Part shown: positions 45,585-54,518 of the stretch, piece after piece
Position numbering within the stretch: position 1 is the stretch's first letter
How the letters are laid out: each line of letters starts with the position of its first letter
NCBI GenBank assembly: GCA_021202985.1
Contig: JAJQCA010000084.1
Coordinates: 20,150-84,149 of the forward strand
From: Alistipes sp.
GTDB lineage: Bacteria; Bacteroidota; Bacteroidia; Bacteroidales; Rikenellaceae
Length of the DNA: 64,000 bases
Reading direction: 5' to 3'
The notes under the pieces: generated by a model
The model's database searches: none
Told to the model about the DNA's origin: nothing
The model's input: only the letters and a program-made list of their open reading frames with translations
Made by a program: the position numbers and the translations under genes

Positions 45585-46553
45585 TTAGCGAAGGTTTTCC
45601 GTAAAGAAGGTTTCCATTTTGTCGAACGGAATTATGTCCGTGCGGTCATAGAGTTCCACATGGCTTGCGCCCGGGATTATAAGCAGATACTTATTGTCAC
45701 CCGTAAGTTTTGCGAACGCCTGCTCGCCGAAATAGCGGGAATGGGCCTTTTCTCCGTGTATTATTAATACCGGATTGCGTATTTCGCCGGCATAGGCGAG
45801 TTGTCGTGTGTTCATAAACGAAAGGGGAGAGGTCGTGTTCCATCCGTCGTTGGAGTTGAGCGAGCGTTCGTGGTAGCCGCGTACGGTTTTGTAATAGTCG
45901 TGATAGTCGCGCACGAATTGGGGTGCGTCCGCAGGCAACGGGTCTGCAACCCCGCCTGCCCGGGCGTAGTCACCTGCAAGGGCGTCTTTTGTACGCTGTG
46001 CGTTCAACTGTATACGAAGCTCGTAACGTTCGTCCGCATCCATCGAATCGTTATAGCCGTTGGCCGTGACCCTGCTCATGTCATACATGGTCGATGCTAC
46101 GGTTGCCTTTATACGGGTATCGATCGCTGCGGCATTCAGAGCCAGTCCACCCCAGCCGCAAATACCGATAATACCTATACGGTCAGGGTCCACATTGTTC
46201 TGGATGGAGAGAAAATCCACGGCGGCACTGAAATCCTCCGTGTTGATATCCGGCGACGCAACATACCGTGGCTCACCGCCGCTTTCCCCTGTATAGGAAG
46301 GGTCGAATGCGAGAGTAATAAAACCCCTCTCTGCCATCGTCTGGGCATATAGGCCGGAGGACTGTTCCTTCACTGCCCCGAACGGGCCGCTGACGGCTAT
46401 TGCGGCCATACGTCCATCTGAGTTCTTTGGGGTGAAAAGGTCTCCCGTGAGGGTAATTCCGAACCGATTTGTGAACTGCACTTTCCTGTGGTCCACCTTA
46501 TCGCTTTGCGGGAACGTCTTGTCCCATTCCGTAGTAATTATAGTTTCATCCAT
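45585..46553 (-). CDS. Alpha/beta hydrolase, dienelactone hydrolase-like
   Basis: 322-residue hydrolase with a Cys-type nucleophile elbow GIIGICGWGGLALNAAA instead of G-x-S-x-G, plus GFITLAFDPSYTGESGGEPR, an Asp-containing PVLIIHGEKAHSRYF and C-terminal His in IIPGASHVELYDRTD. The nucleophile-acid-His set is complete. As read it starts at the ATG 46553 without a signal peptide, but a signal-peptide ORF ends 13 nt into it in another frame (46538-46636). The original protein was probably secreted. Substrate unknown. Confidence 0.82.
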   Translation of the reverse strand: MDETIITTEWDKTFPQSDKVDHRKVQFTNRFGITLTGDLFTPKNSDGRMAAIAVSGPFGAVKEQSSGLYAQTMAERGFITLAFDPSYTGESGGEPRYVASPDINTEDFSAAVDFLSIQNNVDPDRIGIIGICGWGGLALNAAAIDTRIKATVASTMYDMSRVTANGYNDSMDADERYELRIQLNAQRTKDALAGDYARAGGVADPLPADAPQFVRDYHDYYKTVRGYHERSLNSNDGWNTTSPLSFMNTRQLAYAGEIRNPVLIIHGEKAHSRYFGEQAFAKLTGDNKYLLIIPGASHVELYDRTDIIPFDKMETFFTENLR

Positions 46554-46636
46554 TTGGTAAGATTTTTTTTATTTGCGAAACATACAGGCAAGACTGCCAC
46601 GGCGATCGCCATAAGTAATACTGACTTGTTAATCAT
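46538..46636 (-). pseudogene. Out-of-frame signal peptide of the adjacent hydrolase
   Basis: A 32-codon ORF reads MINKSVLLMAIAVAVLPVCF, then ANKKNLTKWMKL and a stop. It is a typical signal peptide that ends 13 nt inside the hydrolase start region, offset by one base. An A8 run lies in between (46562-46569 on the complement). Losing one A gives ANKKSYQMDETIITTEWDKT, a plausible join. Either an inactivating slip, a phase-variable tract, or a sequencing error. Confidence 0.55.
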
Positions 46637-46940
46637 AATTTTTTACTTTACCGTTGCAAAGTAAACGCAAATCTATCGGAGGGGCTTTGCCGGGAAGCTC
46701 AAATAACTTTTCTCTCCGGTCCAATATCAAGGATGCACCCTACGAACGGGACTCCTGCCATTCGCAGGGGTTAGAGTTGCAGTGCATGGATTTAATAACG
46801 GGCTATTTACAATTACCCGTCCTTCGAACGACATTGAATATTTATGCCATATCGGGGAAAGATTATGGAAAATCGTACCGGGAACTTTTAACGCCGGGTA
46901 ATTTTTTTTAATTTGGACCTTCCTATTTAATTCATAACCC
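46637..46940. other. Divergent intergenic region
   Basis: About 300 bp between the hydrolase and the GH fusion gene. A TACTTTGC box on the minus strand near 46662 and a TAATTTGG on the plus strand near 46908 resemble -7 elements with one mismatch. No gene seen. Confidence 0.45.
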
Positions 46941-49900
46941 ATGAGAAAATATCTTTCCATCACTATTTTGTTAATTATTGCATTGTATGGTACGGCGGCC
47001 GGCCAAAGGTCGTGGGAAGGCATCCACAGGACGGAGACGTCCGTCCTGGAAAGCAATTTCGAGCTTCCCCCGGTAGAGTTTGCCAGCCATGTAATATGGG
47101 GTTGGCAGGGCGATATGGACCTGGAAACCATCCGGCATGACCTCGATTCTATGGTCGCCAAAGGATTCCGCTCCGTAATCTTCGAAGCCGGCTACGGCCT
47201 GCCCTACGACTATCTCTCACACGAATGGTTTGAAGCCATACGGGTAGGTGTGCTGGAGGCCAAAAAACGGGGAATGAAAGTATGGCTTATCGACGAGGGA
47301 AAATACCCGAGCGGCTTCGCCGGCGGTAAGTTTACCCACGAACGGCCCGACCTTCGTATGCAGGCACTGGTGATTTTCGACACCATTCCGGTTGCGGCCG
47401 GGCAGGAGATAAGGAACCATGAAGTTGGAACAGAGGCCCTGAGCGCGGTGGCTGTATCGGCCGACGGCGAAAGTAGCCGTATGGTTGAAATAGAGGATGG
47501 TAAAATAAATTTCCGGGCCGGTTTGAAGAACTGGAATATCCTGCTTGTCAGGGACGATTTCCGCACGGCCCAGACCCGCGCGGTGAACAACCCAGACGGA
47601 GGGAAGGATACTTCTAATTCTCTATGCGATTACCTGAATCCGGTAGCCGTGCGGCAATTTATCGACTGGACGCACGAACAGTATAAAAAATATCTCGGTG
47701 AGGAGTTGGGCACGACGGTTCTCGGGTTCCGAGGCGACGAGCCGGATTACGCCCACACACCGTGGACTCCGGCAATTGTCGAAACGTTCATAGATGCAAA
47801 AGGTTACGACCCGGTCCCGTATCTCGCCTCGCTGTTCGCACCGATCAAGACAGAAGAGCAGAAGAGGTTCAAAGCGGACTACTGGGACGTCTGGTCTGCG
47901 ATGTTCGCCGACAGCTTCTTCAAACAGCAGGCCGACTGGTGTGCGGAGAACGGGCTGGCCCATATAACCCACCTGAACAACGAGCACAACATGCCGGTAT
48001 GCGTCCGTGCCGAAGGTGATTTCTTCCGGACGCTTAGCAAGGTGCAGGTGCCGGGCGTGGACGCTATCTGGGACCAGATATGGCCCGGTACAGTGGCCGA
48101 TTTTCCGATGCTTGCCTCTTCCGTGTCGCACGTTTATGGTAAACCGAGGGCTTTCAGCGAGAGCTTCGCGGCCTACTATACTTCGCCAACAATCCCGCAG
48201 GCAAAATATGTCGTCGACTACCAGATTGTCCGGGGTATTAATTTCTTCGAATTTATGTTTTGGGGTTCAGGTCCCGACCGTCCCAACTGGATGGCCGCAC
48301 CGGGTATGAAGGGCCTGAACGAATATACCAACCGGGCCACTTATCTTATGGCTCAGGGCGAGCCTGGCGCACGTGTGGCCATGTATTATCCCACCTCTAC
48401 CATGTGGCTGGACAATAATGCCGTGTTCGACCATATAACGACTCTGACTAATACGCTGCTCGAGCACCAGTACGACTTCGATTACGTAAATGACGATGCC
48501 TTTACCGAAGCCCTCTCTGTGGGGCCGGGTTATTTGCAAAACATGAGCGGACAGAAATACACCACCCTCATTATCCCGTCGGCCGACGCTATTTCCTCCG
48601 AAGCGTGGAAGGTTATCGAGGAGTTCGGCGCCCGGGGAGGGACTATTCTCGTGTGGGGTAAGAAGCCCGACATGCTGGTAGGACGCACATTTACCCGCCC
48701 GAAGCCGTTCCCCGACTTTACAGGCTGGACGGTGGAGCCGTCTGCTCAGTGGACCCGCACGGTCGCGGCTGCCATGCCCCGGCCGGAAATGGAGATACAC
48801 AGGGAGAGGGAACGCCCATCGGCGTCCCGTCCCCGGCAGGGCGAAATACCGGTAGATACTTTCCGGCATATCCGTTATACACGGCGGGTTCTTCCTGACG
48901 GGGATATGTATTTCATCTTCAATGAGGGGGAACATGCATGCACGTTCTCGGCCGGGTTCGACAGGGTTGGCCGCGCCGAAGTGTGGGACGCCACCGGCGG
49001 AACCGTTTCACCCGTCGACTCGAGGGTAGAAAATGGCCGCACCGTAGTGGATTTCCATCTCGAACCATGGGAGAGTACTATAATTTCCATCAAAAAAGCG
49101 GCCGATGTTTACGATATAGCCGGCTATGGGGCCGTAGGAGACGGACAGACGGTTAACACTGCAATAATCCAACAGGTTATAGACAAGGCCCACGCCGCAG
49201 GCGGCGGTACTTTGACGGTACCCGAGGGGATATTTGTGAGCGGTGCACTGTTTTTTCCCGCCGGGGTGGACCTATATGTCGCCAAAGGCGGAGTTCTCTC
49301 GGCTACCGTATCGCCGGATGACTTTCCGGTAATTCCCACCCGGTTCGAAGGTATCGAGAGGGAATGGAGATGTGCTTTTCTCAATTTTACCGACAGCCCG
49401 GGTGTCCGGGTTAGCGGCGAGGGGACGATATACGGCAGCGGGGTGGAATGGACCAACGTTGTGCCGTTCGGCCGGACGGGCCGCCCGCGGCTTATCTGTT
49501 TCACTAACTGCGACGGTGGTTCCATTTCGGGCCTCGATCTCAGGGAGCAGGCTTCATGGTGCCTTCATATCCTCTATACGGACGGTTTCCGCGCGGAGGA
49601 CCTGAATATAACTTCCGACCATTCCATACCGAGTTCCGACGGTATCGACGTAGATTCCTCGAACGACGTTTATATCGCCCGGGTTTATATAGACGTGAAC
49701 GACGACTGTATATCCATCAAGGCTGGTAAGGACGACGACGGCCGTCGGGTGGCGCGGCCATGTGAAAATATACTTATAGAGGATTGTCATTTCGCCTACG
49801 GCCACGGCGGGGTAGCCATCGGCAGCGAAATCACGGGTGGTGTCCGGAACGTGACAGTCCGCAACTGCCGGATGGACGGGGACAACTGGGGCCCAATCCG

Positions 49901-50276
49901 TTTTAAGTCCCAACCCAGCCGCGGCGGTGTGGTCGAGAATATCCTTTTCGAGGATATAGTCCTGAACGATACCCGTTCTATGCTGGATATCAACATGGAG
50001 TGGAGGATGGTCGGCGAACTGGCGCCCGTGGCTCCTGAGCTTACGAGGCTGCGAAATATACGCATCCGTAACGTAACCGGTAACGTTCGTAGCGCGGGGA
50101 CGATGTTCGGTTACGCCGATGCGCCCTTCGGCAGCGATGTGTTCCATTTCGAAAATTGCCATGTAGATGCCGACCGCGGCCTGCGGGTCCGGAACGCCGG
50201 CGGTGTATCGTTAGAGGGGCTGGAGATACATGTTGCCGAGGGAGAAGCAATAATGGAGTCGGACGCGCAATACTGA
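46941..50276 (+). CDS. Two-domain glycoside hydrolase: GH106-like barrel fused to GH28
   Basis: 1111 residues with a signal peptide at 1-21 (YLSITILLIIALYGTAAGQ). Residues about 40-640 are a TIM-barrel hydrolase similar to GH106: FASHVIWGWQGDMDLETIRH, MKVWLIDEGKYPSGFAGGKF, and Glu motifs in FRGDEPDYAH and RAFSESFAAYY. Residues about 720-1100 are a GH28 beta-helix: YDIAGYGAVGDGQTVNTAII, SSDGIDVDSSNDVYI, NDDCISIKAGKD, GHGGVAIGSE and RFKSQPSRGG, i.e. the N-T-D/DD/G-H-G/R-x-K set in variant form. A single enzyme may remove rhamnose and then galacturonate from rhamnogalacturonan; this is inference, and the first domain's family is tentative. Confidence 0.8.
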   Translation: MRKYLSITILLIIALYGTAAGQRSWEGIHRTETSVLESNFELPPVEFASHVIWGWQGDMDLETIRHDLDSMVAKGFRSVIFEAGYGLPYDYLSHEWFEAIRVGVLEAKKRGMKVWLIDEGKYPSGFAGGKFTHERPDLRMQALVIFDTIPVAAGQEIRNHEVGTEALSAVAVSADGESSRMVEIEDGKINFRAGLKNWNILLVRDDFRTAQTRAVNNPDGGKDTSNSLCDYLNPVAVRQFIDWTHEQYKKYLGEELGTTVLGFRGDEPDYAHTPWTPAIVETFIDAKGYDPVPYLASLFAPIKTEEQKRFKADYWDVWSAMFADSFFKQQADWCAENGLAHITHLNNEHNMPVCVRAEGDFFRTLSKVQVPGVDAIWDQIWPGTVADFPMLASSVSHVYGKPRAFSESFAAYYTSPTIPQAKYVVDYQIVRGINFFEFMFWGSGPDRPNWMAAPGMKGLNEYTNRATYLMAQGEPGARVAMYYPTSTMWLDNNAVFDHITTLTNTLLEHQYDFDYVNDDAFTEALSVGPGYLQNMSGQKYTTLIIPSADAISSEAWKVIEEFGARGGTILVWGKKPDMLVGRTFTRPKPFPDFTGWTVEPSAQWTRTVAAAMPRPEMEIHRERERPSASRPRQGEIPVDTFRHIRYTRRVLPDGDMYFIFNEGEHACTFSAGFDRVGRAEVWDATGGTVSPVDSRVENGRTVVDFHLEPWESTIISIKKAADVYDIAGYGAVGDGQTVNTAIIQQVIDKAHAAGGGTLTVPEGIFVSGALFFPAGVDLYVAKGGVLSATVSPDDFPVIPTRFEGIEREWRCAFLNFTDSPGVRVSGEGTIYGSGVEWTNVVPFGRTGRPRLICFTNCDGGSISGLDLREQASWCLHILYTDGFRAEDLNITSDHSIPSSDGIDVDSSNDVYIARVYIDVNDDCISIKAGKDDDGRRVARPCENILIEDCHFAYGHGGVAIGSEITGGVRNVTVRNCRMDGDNWGPIRFKSQPSRGGVVENILFEDIVLNDTRSMLDINMEWRMVGELAPVAPELTRLRNIRIRNVTGNVRSAGTMFGYADAPFGSDVFHFENCHVDADRGLRVRNAGGVSLEGLEIHVAEGEAIMESDAQY

Positions 50277-50322
50277 TGTATGTTATTGCTTATGGACGGT
50301 AAACAATAACGGCCGTAATATT

Positions 50323-50356
50323 AAATAGCGGGGAAGGATTATCCTTCCCCGCTATT
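50323..50356. terminator. Bidirectional terminator between GH fusion and GH27
   Basis: Perfect palindrome AAATAGCGGGGAAGGATT and its complement, with A/T-rich flanks on both sides. It separates two convergent genes. Confidence 0.85.
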
Positions 50357-50402
50357 TATATATCACACTCTGTTAAAATCAGGAAAAAAATTTAATTTAT
50401 AG

Positions 50403-50418
50403 TGTGACACAGCTCACA
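50403..50418. promoter_or_regulatory. CRP-like palindrome TGTGA-N6-TCACA
   Basis: Both half-sites are perfect (TGTGA CACAGC TCACA) with the canonical six-base spacer. It lies 63 bp beyond the GH27 stop and 127 bp beyond the GH fusion stop, between convergent genes, so no downstream promoter is evident. It may be accidental. Confidence 0.3.
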
Positions 50419-50480
50419 TTTGAAAAACCGTACGGGTCAACGGCTGTGCGGAAACGATCACATTGTCCGGTTGCCGCCGG

Positions 50481-51854
50481 TTAATCTACTGCGAACTTGT
50501 ATAGCCTGCTGGCATGCGGTGCGAGGCTGACACTGAACCGGCCTGTTACCGGCCCCTTTTCCTCTCCGCTCCACAGTTCGACAGCACTTGCGCTGCCGTC
50601 TATACCGAGGTCCGCAAGGTCGACCGTTACCGCTGCATCTTCTTCCTCGGCAGTATTGAAAAGGGCGAGGTAAATTTCACCGCTTTTCCCGTTACGGGAC
50701 GTGATGGCAACCGTGCCCTCCTTTTGGAAAAGTTGGCGGACCTCGGTACCTTCCCGGTGCATCCGGAGAACCTCGCGGTTGGTGAGCAGCGACAGGGTAA
50801 ACTCGTCGTTGCTCGGCAGGTCGCCTCCGAACATCAGCGGGGAACGGAATATGGTAAAAAGGGTCATAAGCGAATATTGTTCGTCACGGGTAAGCCGGGT
50901 CATGCGGTCTTCGCCTCGTTCGCCGCGGATAGATATGCGGCCGAGCGGAATCATGTCGCAGTCGGGCCAGGCGCCGGGTCGAATATACGGGTACCACTCC
51001 TGTGCCACGTCCAGCAGGTGAACCACGTCGCGCCACAGGTCCCATACGTCGTCCACCATGCGCCACATATTGGCGTGGTCGGCCACATGATCCGCTTCCC
51101 CGACCGGGGTCTGCCCCGGCGAAAGGCTGAGTACGATGGGCCTCCCGCACCGGTCGATCGCCAGGCGGACCATTTCTATTTCGTCCTTGTGGTATGGGCG
51201 CGATATATCGTCGATCTTTATGAAATCCACGCCCCATGAAGCGTACATGTCGAAAAGCGAGTCGTAGTATTCCTGTGCGCCGGGAACACCGGCCACGACG
51301 GTGTAATTGTCCCTAAGCCATTCGCACTGCATTTCGGTGCTATATATCTGGTCTGCCGTCACTCCGCCCGCCCCTTTTACCGGCAGTTGCCGCTCTACGG
51401 CCGCTTTGGGGACGCCCCTCATTATATGGATGCCGAATTTCAGGCCGAGACCGTGCACATACTCCGCCAGATCGGTGAAGCCCTTACCCCCGGCGGCCGA
51501 CGGAAACCGGTTCACGGCAGGCTGGTAACGGCCCCACTCGTCCACTACATATACAGGGTCCGTCTGGTTGTAACCGCCCGCCTTATCATTCTCGACGAAC
51601 CACCGGATGTCCACCACGATATATTCCCAGCCGTACTGCTTAAGGTTGGCAGCCATATAATCGGCGTTAGCCCTGACTTCGTCCTCCGTAACTGTCGGGC
51701 CGTAGCAGTCCCAACTGTTCCATCCCATTGGCGGTATTTCGGCCCACTCACGGAATTCACCCGGTGCAAATCCGGCAGGTCGGGTCCCTTCCCCGGAGCA
51801 GGATGCGGCCAATAAAATCACGGCCAGTCCTGTGGTGATTTTAGGTAGATTCAT
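50481..51854 (-). CDS. GH27 alpha-galactosidase-type lipoprotein
   Basis: GH27 enzyme, which releases alpha-galactose (or alpha-N-acetylgalactosamine) with retention. A lipoprotein signal with Cys19 (VILLAASCSG) anchors it. Barrel motifs: IPPMGWNSWDCYGPTVTEDE, DFIKIDDISRPYHKDEIEM (catalytic Asp), and AWPDCDMIPLGRISIRG. The C-terminal beta-sandwich includes IYLALFNTAEEEDAAVTVDL. 457 residues. Convergent with the GH fusion gene; it shares the locus with the AraC regulator at 52018. Probably faces the periplasm or outside. Confidence 0.9.
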   Translation of the reverse strand: MNLPKITTGLAVILLAASCSGEGTRPAGFAPGEFREWAEIPPMGWNSWDCYGPTVTEDEVRANADYMAANLKQYGWEYIVVDIRWFVENDKAGGYNQTDPVYVVDEWGRYQPAVNRFPSAAGGKGFTDLAEYVHGLGLKFGIHIMRGVPKAAVERQLPVKGAGGVTADQIYSTEMQCEWLRDNYTVVAGVPGAQEYYDSLFDMYASWGVDFIKIDDISRPYHKDEIEMVRLAIDRCGRPIVLSLSPGQTPVGEADHVADHANMWRMVDDVWDLWRDVVHLLDVAQEWYPYIRPGAWPDCDMIPLGRISIRGERGEDRMTRLTRDEQYSLMTLFTIFRSPLMFGGDLPSNDEFTLSLLTNREVLRMHREGTEVRQLFQKEGTVAITSRNGKSGEIYLALFNTAEEEDAAVTVDLADLGIDGSASAVELWSGEEKGPVTGRFSVSLAPHASRLYKFAVD

Positions 51855-52003
51855 AACGGTAGTATTTAAGTTTAAGGTTGACTCCTGCCTATGAACGGCC
51901 TTACAACTTGTGGAAGGTCACTAAAAATGCCTCCCGGACCGTTTCCTCAAATATAAACTTTGCCCGCCCGCAGACCAAATTTTAGTTTTGCCGATTATTA
52001 TAC

Positions 52004-52011
52004 TATTTTTG
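52004..52011 (+). promoter_or_regulatory. -7 element upstream of araC-type regulator
   Basis: TATTTTTG ends 7 nt before the ATG at 52018, so the mRNA would be leaderless or start at the next Met (52051). A TTTT stretch about 20 nt upstream could be the -33 part. Confidence 0.45.
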
Positions 52012-52017
52012 CCTTAC

Positions 52018-52953
52018 ATGGGTAAAATCGAGAATATTAACCAGGGGGCGATGATGTATGAGAAAATCATACACGACCGAGGCAGTACGTTCTCGCACAA
52101 AGTTTACCCTTATTTCACGATGCCGTGGCATTACCACCCGGAGTACGAACTCATAGTGATAACCTCAGGGGGAGGTAAAAGGTTTGCCGGCGACTACGTG
52201 GACGACTATTATCCCGGTGATCTCGTGCTATACGGTTCCAACCTACCGCATTACCACATGTGTTATGGCCTGCTGGAAGAGGACCCGGAGCGTGTCAGCG
52301 GGTCGGAAGTCATACAGTTTTCCGGCGATATCTTCCCCGGCGATATGGCCACGCTGGAGGAGTTCTCCGTTGTGTATGACCTGCTCGGGAGGAGCCGCCG
52401 CGGAATTAAATTCACCAACCCGCCGTCGCTCGAACGGATGCGAAGCATGATGGATTTCCTCGACCGGCAACGCGGTATCAAACGGCTATACGCCTTATTG
52501 AGGATTCTGGAAATCCTGGGCCGGATGGAAGATTACAAATTGCTTACAAGCGAGGACTGGATCGGTAATCTTATCGGCGAAGACGAGAACCACCCGGTAA
52601 ACAAGGTGTACCGCTTCCTCACCAACAATTTCAAACGAAACCTTTCGCTCGATGAGATATCCGCCATGGCCGGTTTCAACCCTGCAGCCCTGTGCCGCTA
52701 TTTCAAAAGGCATACCCAAAAAAGTATCTTCGAATGCCTCTCGGACATCCGTGTGGGTTTCGCCTGTAAACTGCTTGTCAATACCCACCTAAACGTTTCG
52801 CAGGTAGCCTATGAATCCGGTTACCAGAATATCGCTAATTTCAACCGCCAGTTCAAACGTATCACAGGATACTCGCCCTCACGTTACCGCGAGCTGGTCG
52901 CCAGTGCCGTACGGCATACCCGTGCCGCCGGCCGTGGAAGAATGTTCGAATGA
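52018..52953 (+). CDS. AraC-family transcriptional regulator with N-terminal cupin
   Basis: N-terminal AraC-type cupin (YPYFTMPWHYHPEYELIVIT, GDYVDDYYPGDLVLYGSNLP) and C-terminal double HTH: LTNNFKRNLSLDEISAMAGF, NPAALCRYFKRHTQKSIFEC, and NVSQVAYESGYQNIANFNRQ with GYSPSRYR. 311 residues from the ATG at 52018; Met at 52051 is an alternative. No signal peptide. It is divergent from GH27 and near the GH fusion, so it may activate those genes on a sugar ligand. That link is positional only. Confidence 0.85.
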   Translation: MGKIENINQGAMMYEKIIHDRGSTFSHKVYPYFTMPWHYHPEYELIVITSGGGKRFAGDYVDDYYPGDLVLYGSNLPHYHMCYGLLEEDPERVSGSEVIQFSGDIFPGDMATLEEFSVVYDLLGRSRRGIKFTNPPSLERMRSMMDFLDRQRGIKRLYALLRILEILGRMEDYKLLTSEDWIGNLIGEDENHPVNKVYRFLTNNFKRNLSLDEISAMAGFNPAALCRYFKRHTQKSIFECLSDIRVGFACKLLVNTHLNVSQVAYESGYQNIANFNRQFKRITGYSPSRYRELVASAVRHTRAAGRGRMFE

Positions 52954-52987
52954 TGCCGGGGTTGTGACCGGATAAGTAAAACGAGAA

Positions 52988-54004
52988 ATGAGACAACCCA
53001 AACGCATGACAAAATTCACCCGCCTTATTAAACTTATACTTATATTTTACATTCTTGCAGTAGTTCTTTGGCTCTCTACGGGAAATATATTTTACCTGTA
53101 TAACTTTATAATCATCGGTACGGCAGTGGGGCTCGGTATGGGGCTTTGGCCGGCATTCCCTAAGAACCGCAAGTATAAGGCCCGTCTCATATCGCAGGTA
53201 CTGGTGGGCGGGTATATGTTTTTCGTTCTGGGTTGCGGGCTGGTTTCTTTGTTCTCCGGCAAAATATTCCCGGAGAATATGCAGATAGAGGGATTCTGGC
53301 TCTGGTTGTTGTCGGGAGTATTCGCGGCAGGGGTAATTCATTACCTGGTAGCTAAAATCATCGGGCCGCTCATATTCAACCGGGGCTGGTGCGGTTGGGC
53401 CTGCTGGACGGCCGCCGTCCTCGATCTGCTTCCGTGGAAGGCCGCCAAAGTTAAAAGGCCCATGAAATACCGCCGTATACGGTACGCCCATTTCGCACTT
53501 GCAGCTGCGCTGGTTTTCGCACTGTTCTTCGGGTTCGGTTACGGTTTGCGGGATTCGCTCGGACAGGTCGTTATCGGGCCGGCCGATTCGTTTCGGAATG
53601 TTGCCGGCGGGTATTTTCGTATACCGGAACTCTGGTGGTTCCTCGGCGGTAATGTTATCTATTACGCGGTCGGTATCGGACTGGCTGTCCGGTTGAAGGA
53701 CAACCGGGCGTTTTGCAAATACGTCTGCCCGATACCGGTATTTATGAAGCCCGGTTCCCGATATGCCATGCTTAAAATAGACCGGGCCGCAGAGGGTTGT
53801 ATCGACTGTAAGCTTTGCGAACGAAGGTGCCCGATGGACATTCCGGTGATGGACTATATCAATTCCGGCCGCAGGGTCGATTCGAGCGAGTGCATTTTGT
53901 GCGAGACTTGTATTGACACATGCCCTAAAGATGTACTCGGGCTTTCGTGGCGAAGGCCGGGCGGAAAAGGCAATCCGGCGGGCGGAAACGGGTATAGTAT
54001 CTAA
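52988..54004 (+). CDS. NapH/PceC-like membrane protein with two [4Fe-4S] clusters
   Basis: About six membrane helices, with conserved Cys motifs on the loops: GWCGWACWTAAVLDLLP (C-G-W-A-C) and FCKYVCPIPVFM. A C-terminal pair of 4Fe-4S motifs follows: CIDCKLCERRCPMD and CILCETCIDTCPKD. 338 residues. It belongs to the NosR/NapH/PceC-type quinol-linked electron-transfer proteins, but no nitrate, nitrous-oxide or dehalogenase partner is nearby. Its electron acceptor is therefore unknown. Divergent context none; a bidirectional terminator follows. Confidence 0.82.
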   Translation: MRQPKRMTKFTRLIKLILIFYILAVVLWLSTGNIFYLYNFIIIGTAVGLGMGLWPAFPKNRKYKARLISQVLVGGYMFFVLGCGLVSLFSGKIFPENMQIEGFWLWLLSGVFAAGVIHYLVAKIIGPLIFNRGWCGWACWTAAVLDLLPWKAAKVKRPMKYRRIRYAHFALAAALVFALFFGFGYGLRDSLGQVVIGPADSFRNVAGGYFRIPELWWFLGGNVIYYAVGIGLAVRLKDNRAFCKYVCPIPVFMKPGSRYAMLKIDRAAEGCIDCKLCERRCPMDIPVMDYINSGRRVDSSECILCETCIDTCPKDVLGLSWRRPGGKGNPAGGNGYSI

Positions 54005-54040
54005 AACAAGAATGAGGGCATAGGCCCTCATTCTTGTTTT
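54003..54040. terminator. Bidirectional terminator
   Basis: Stem AAAACAAGAATGAGGGC and complement with a 4-nt loop. It serves both the Fe-S protein (+) and the 153-residue membrane protein (-). Confidence 0.88.
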
Positions 54041-54056
54041 AATAGCACCAACAGGA

Positions 54057-54518
54057 TTATTTCGTCACCAGAGACTCGAAGCGTTTGTACTCCTCATCGC
54101 CGGCGAAATATGTTTTGACGAACGAATAGGTCTTGCCTCCGTCGACGTATAGGGTAAGCTCGTCATCTTCCTTATCGAACTTTGAGCTTCTAATGTCGGC
54201 GATTGGTAATGCAATATCTTTTATTTCCCCTTTTATAAGCTCTTTGAATGTGATCACATCTTCATTCACGGTGATGGTGCAGTCGTGCGATTTCAGTTTG
54301 GCCGCCTTGCGAGCCTTGGATACGAACGACCAGAGTATCGACAGGCCGACTACGATGCAGAGGTAAATGGTCCAGGGGTAGGGGACGATAGTGAATCCGC
54401 CGAGTGTAATGCTGAACGGGTAAATAAACGGTAAGGCTATTAGCAGGACCCCTGCAAAGATTTCCCAAAACGAACTGCTCAGGCTTACATTGGGAGTGTA
54501 GCTGAATTTTTCTTCCAT
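54057..54518 (-). CDS. Membrane protein, paralogue of the 57720-58196 gene
   Basis: 153 residues with two N-terminal membrane segments (EIFAGVLLIALPFIYPFSIT, YPWTIYLCIVVGLSILWSFV) and a cytosolic strand-rich tail (CTITVNEDVITFKELIKGEI, DIALPIADIRSSKFDKEDDE) that looks like a bacterial PH-like fold. The join is the invariant PFSITLGGFTIVPYPWTI, shared with the paralogue. Function unknown. A terminator precedes the Fe-S gene's end and is shared. Confidence 0.65.
   Translation of the reverse strand: MEEKFSYTPNVSLSSSFWEIFAGVLLIALPFIYPFSITLGGFTIVPYPWTIYLCIVVGLSILWSFVSKARKAAKLKSHDCTITVNEDVITFKELIKGEIKDIALPIADIRSSKFDKEDDELTLYVDGGKTYSFVKTYFAGDEEYKRFESLVTK

Noticed and set aside
52862..54031. 389-codon minus-strand ORF over the Fe-S protein
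   Set aside because: The opposite strand has clear 4Fe-4S and NapH motifs; this frame has none.
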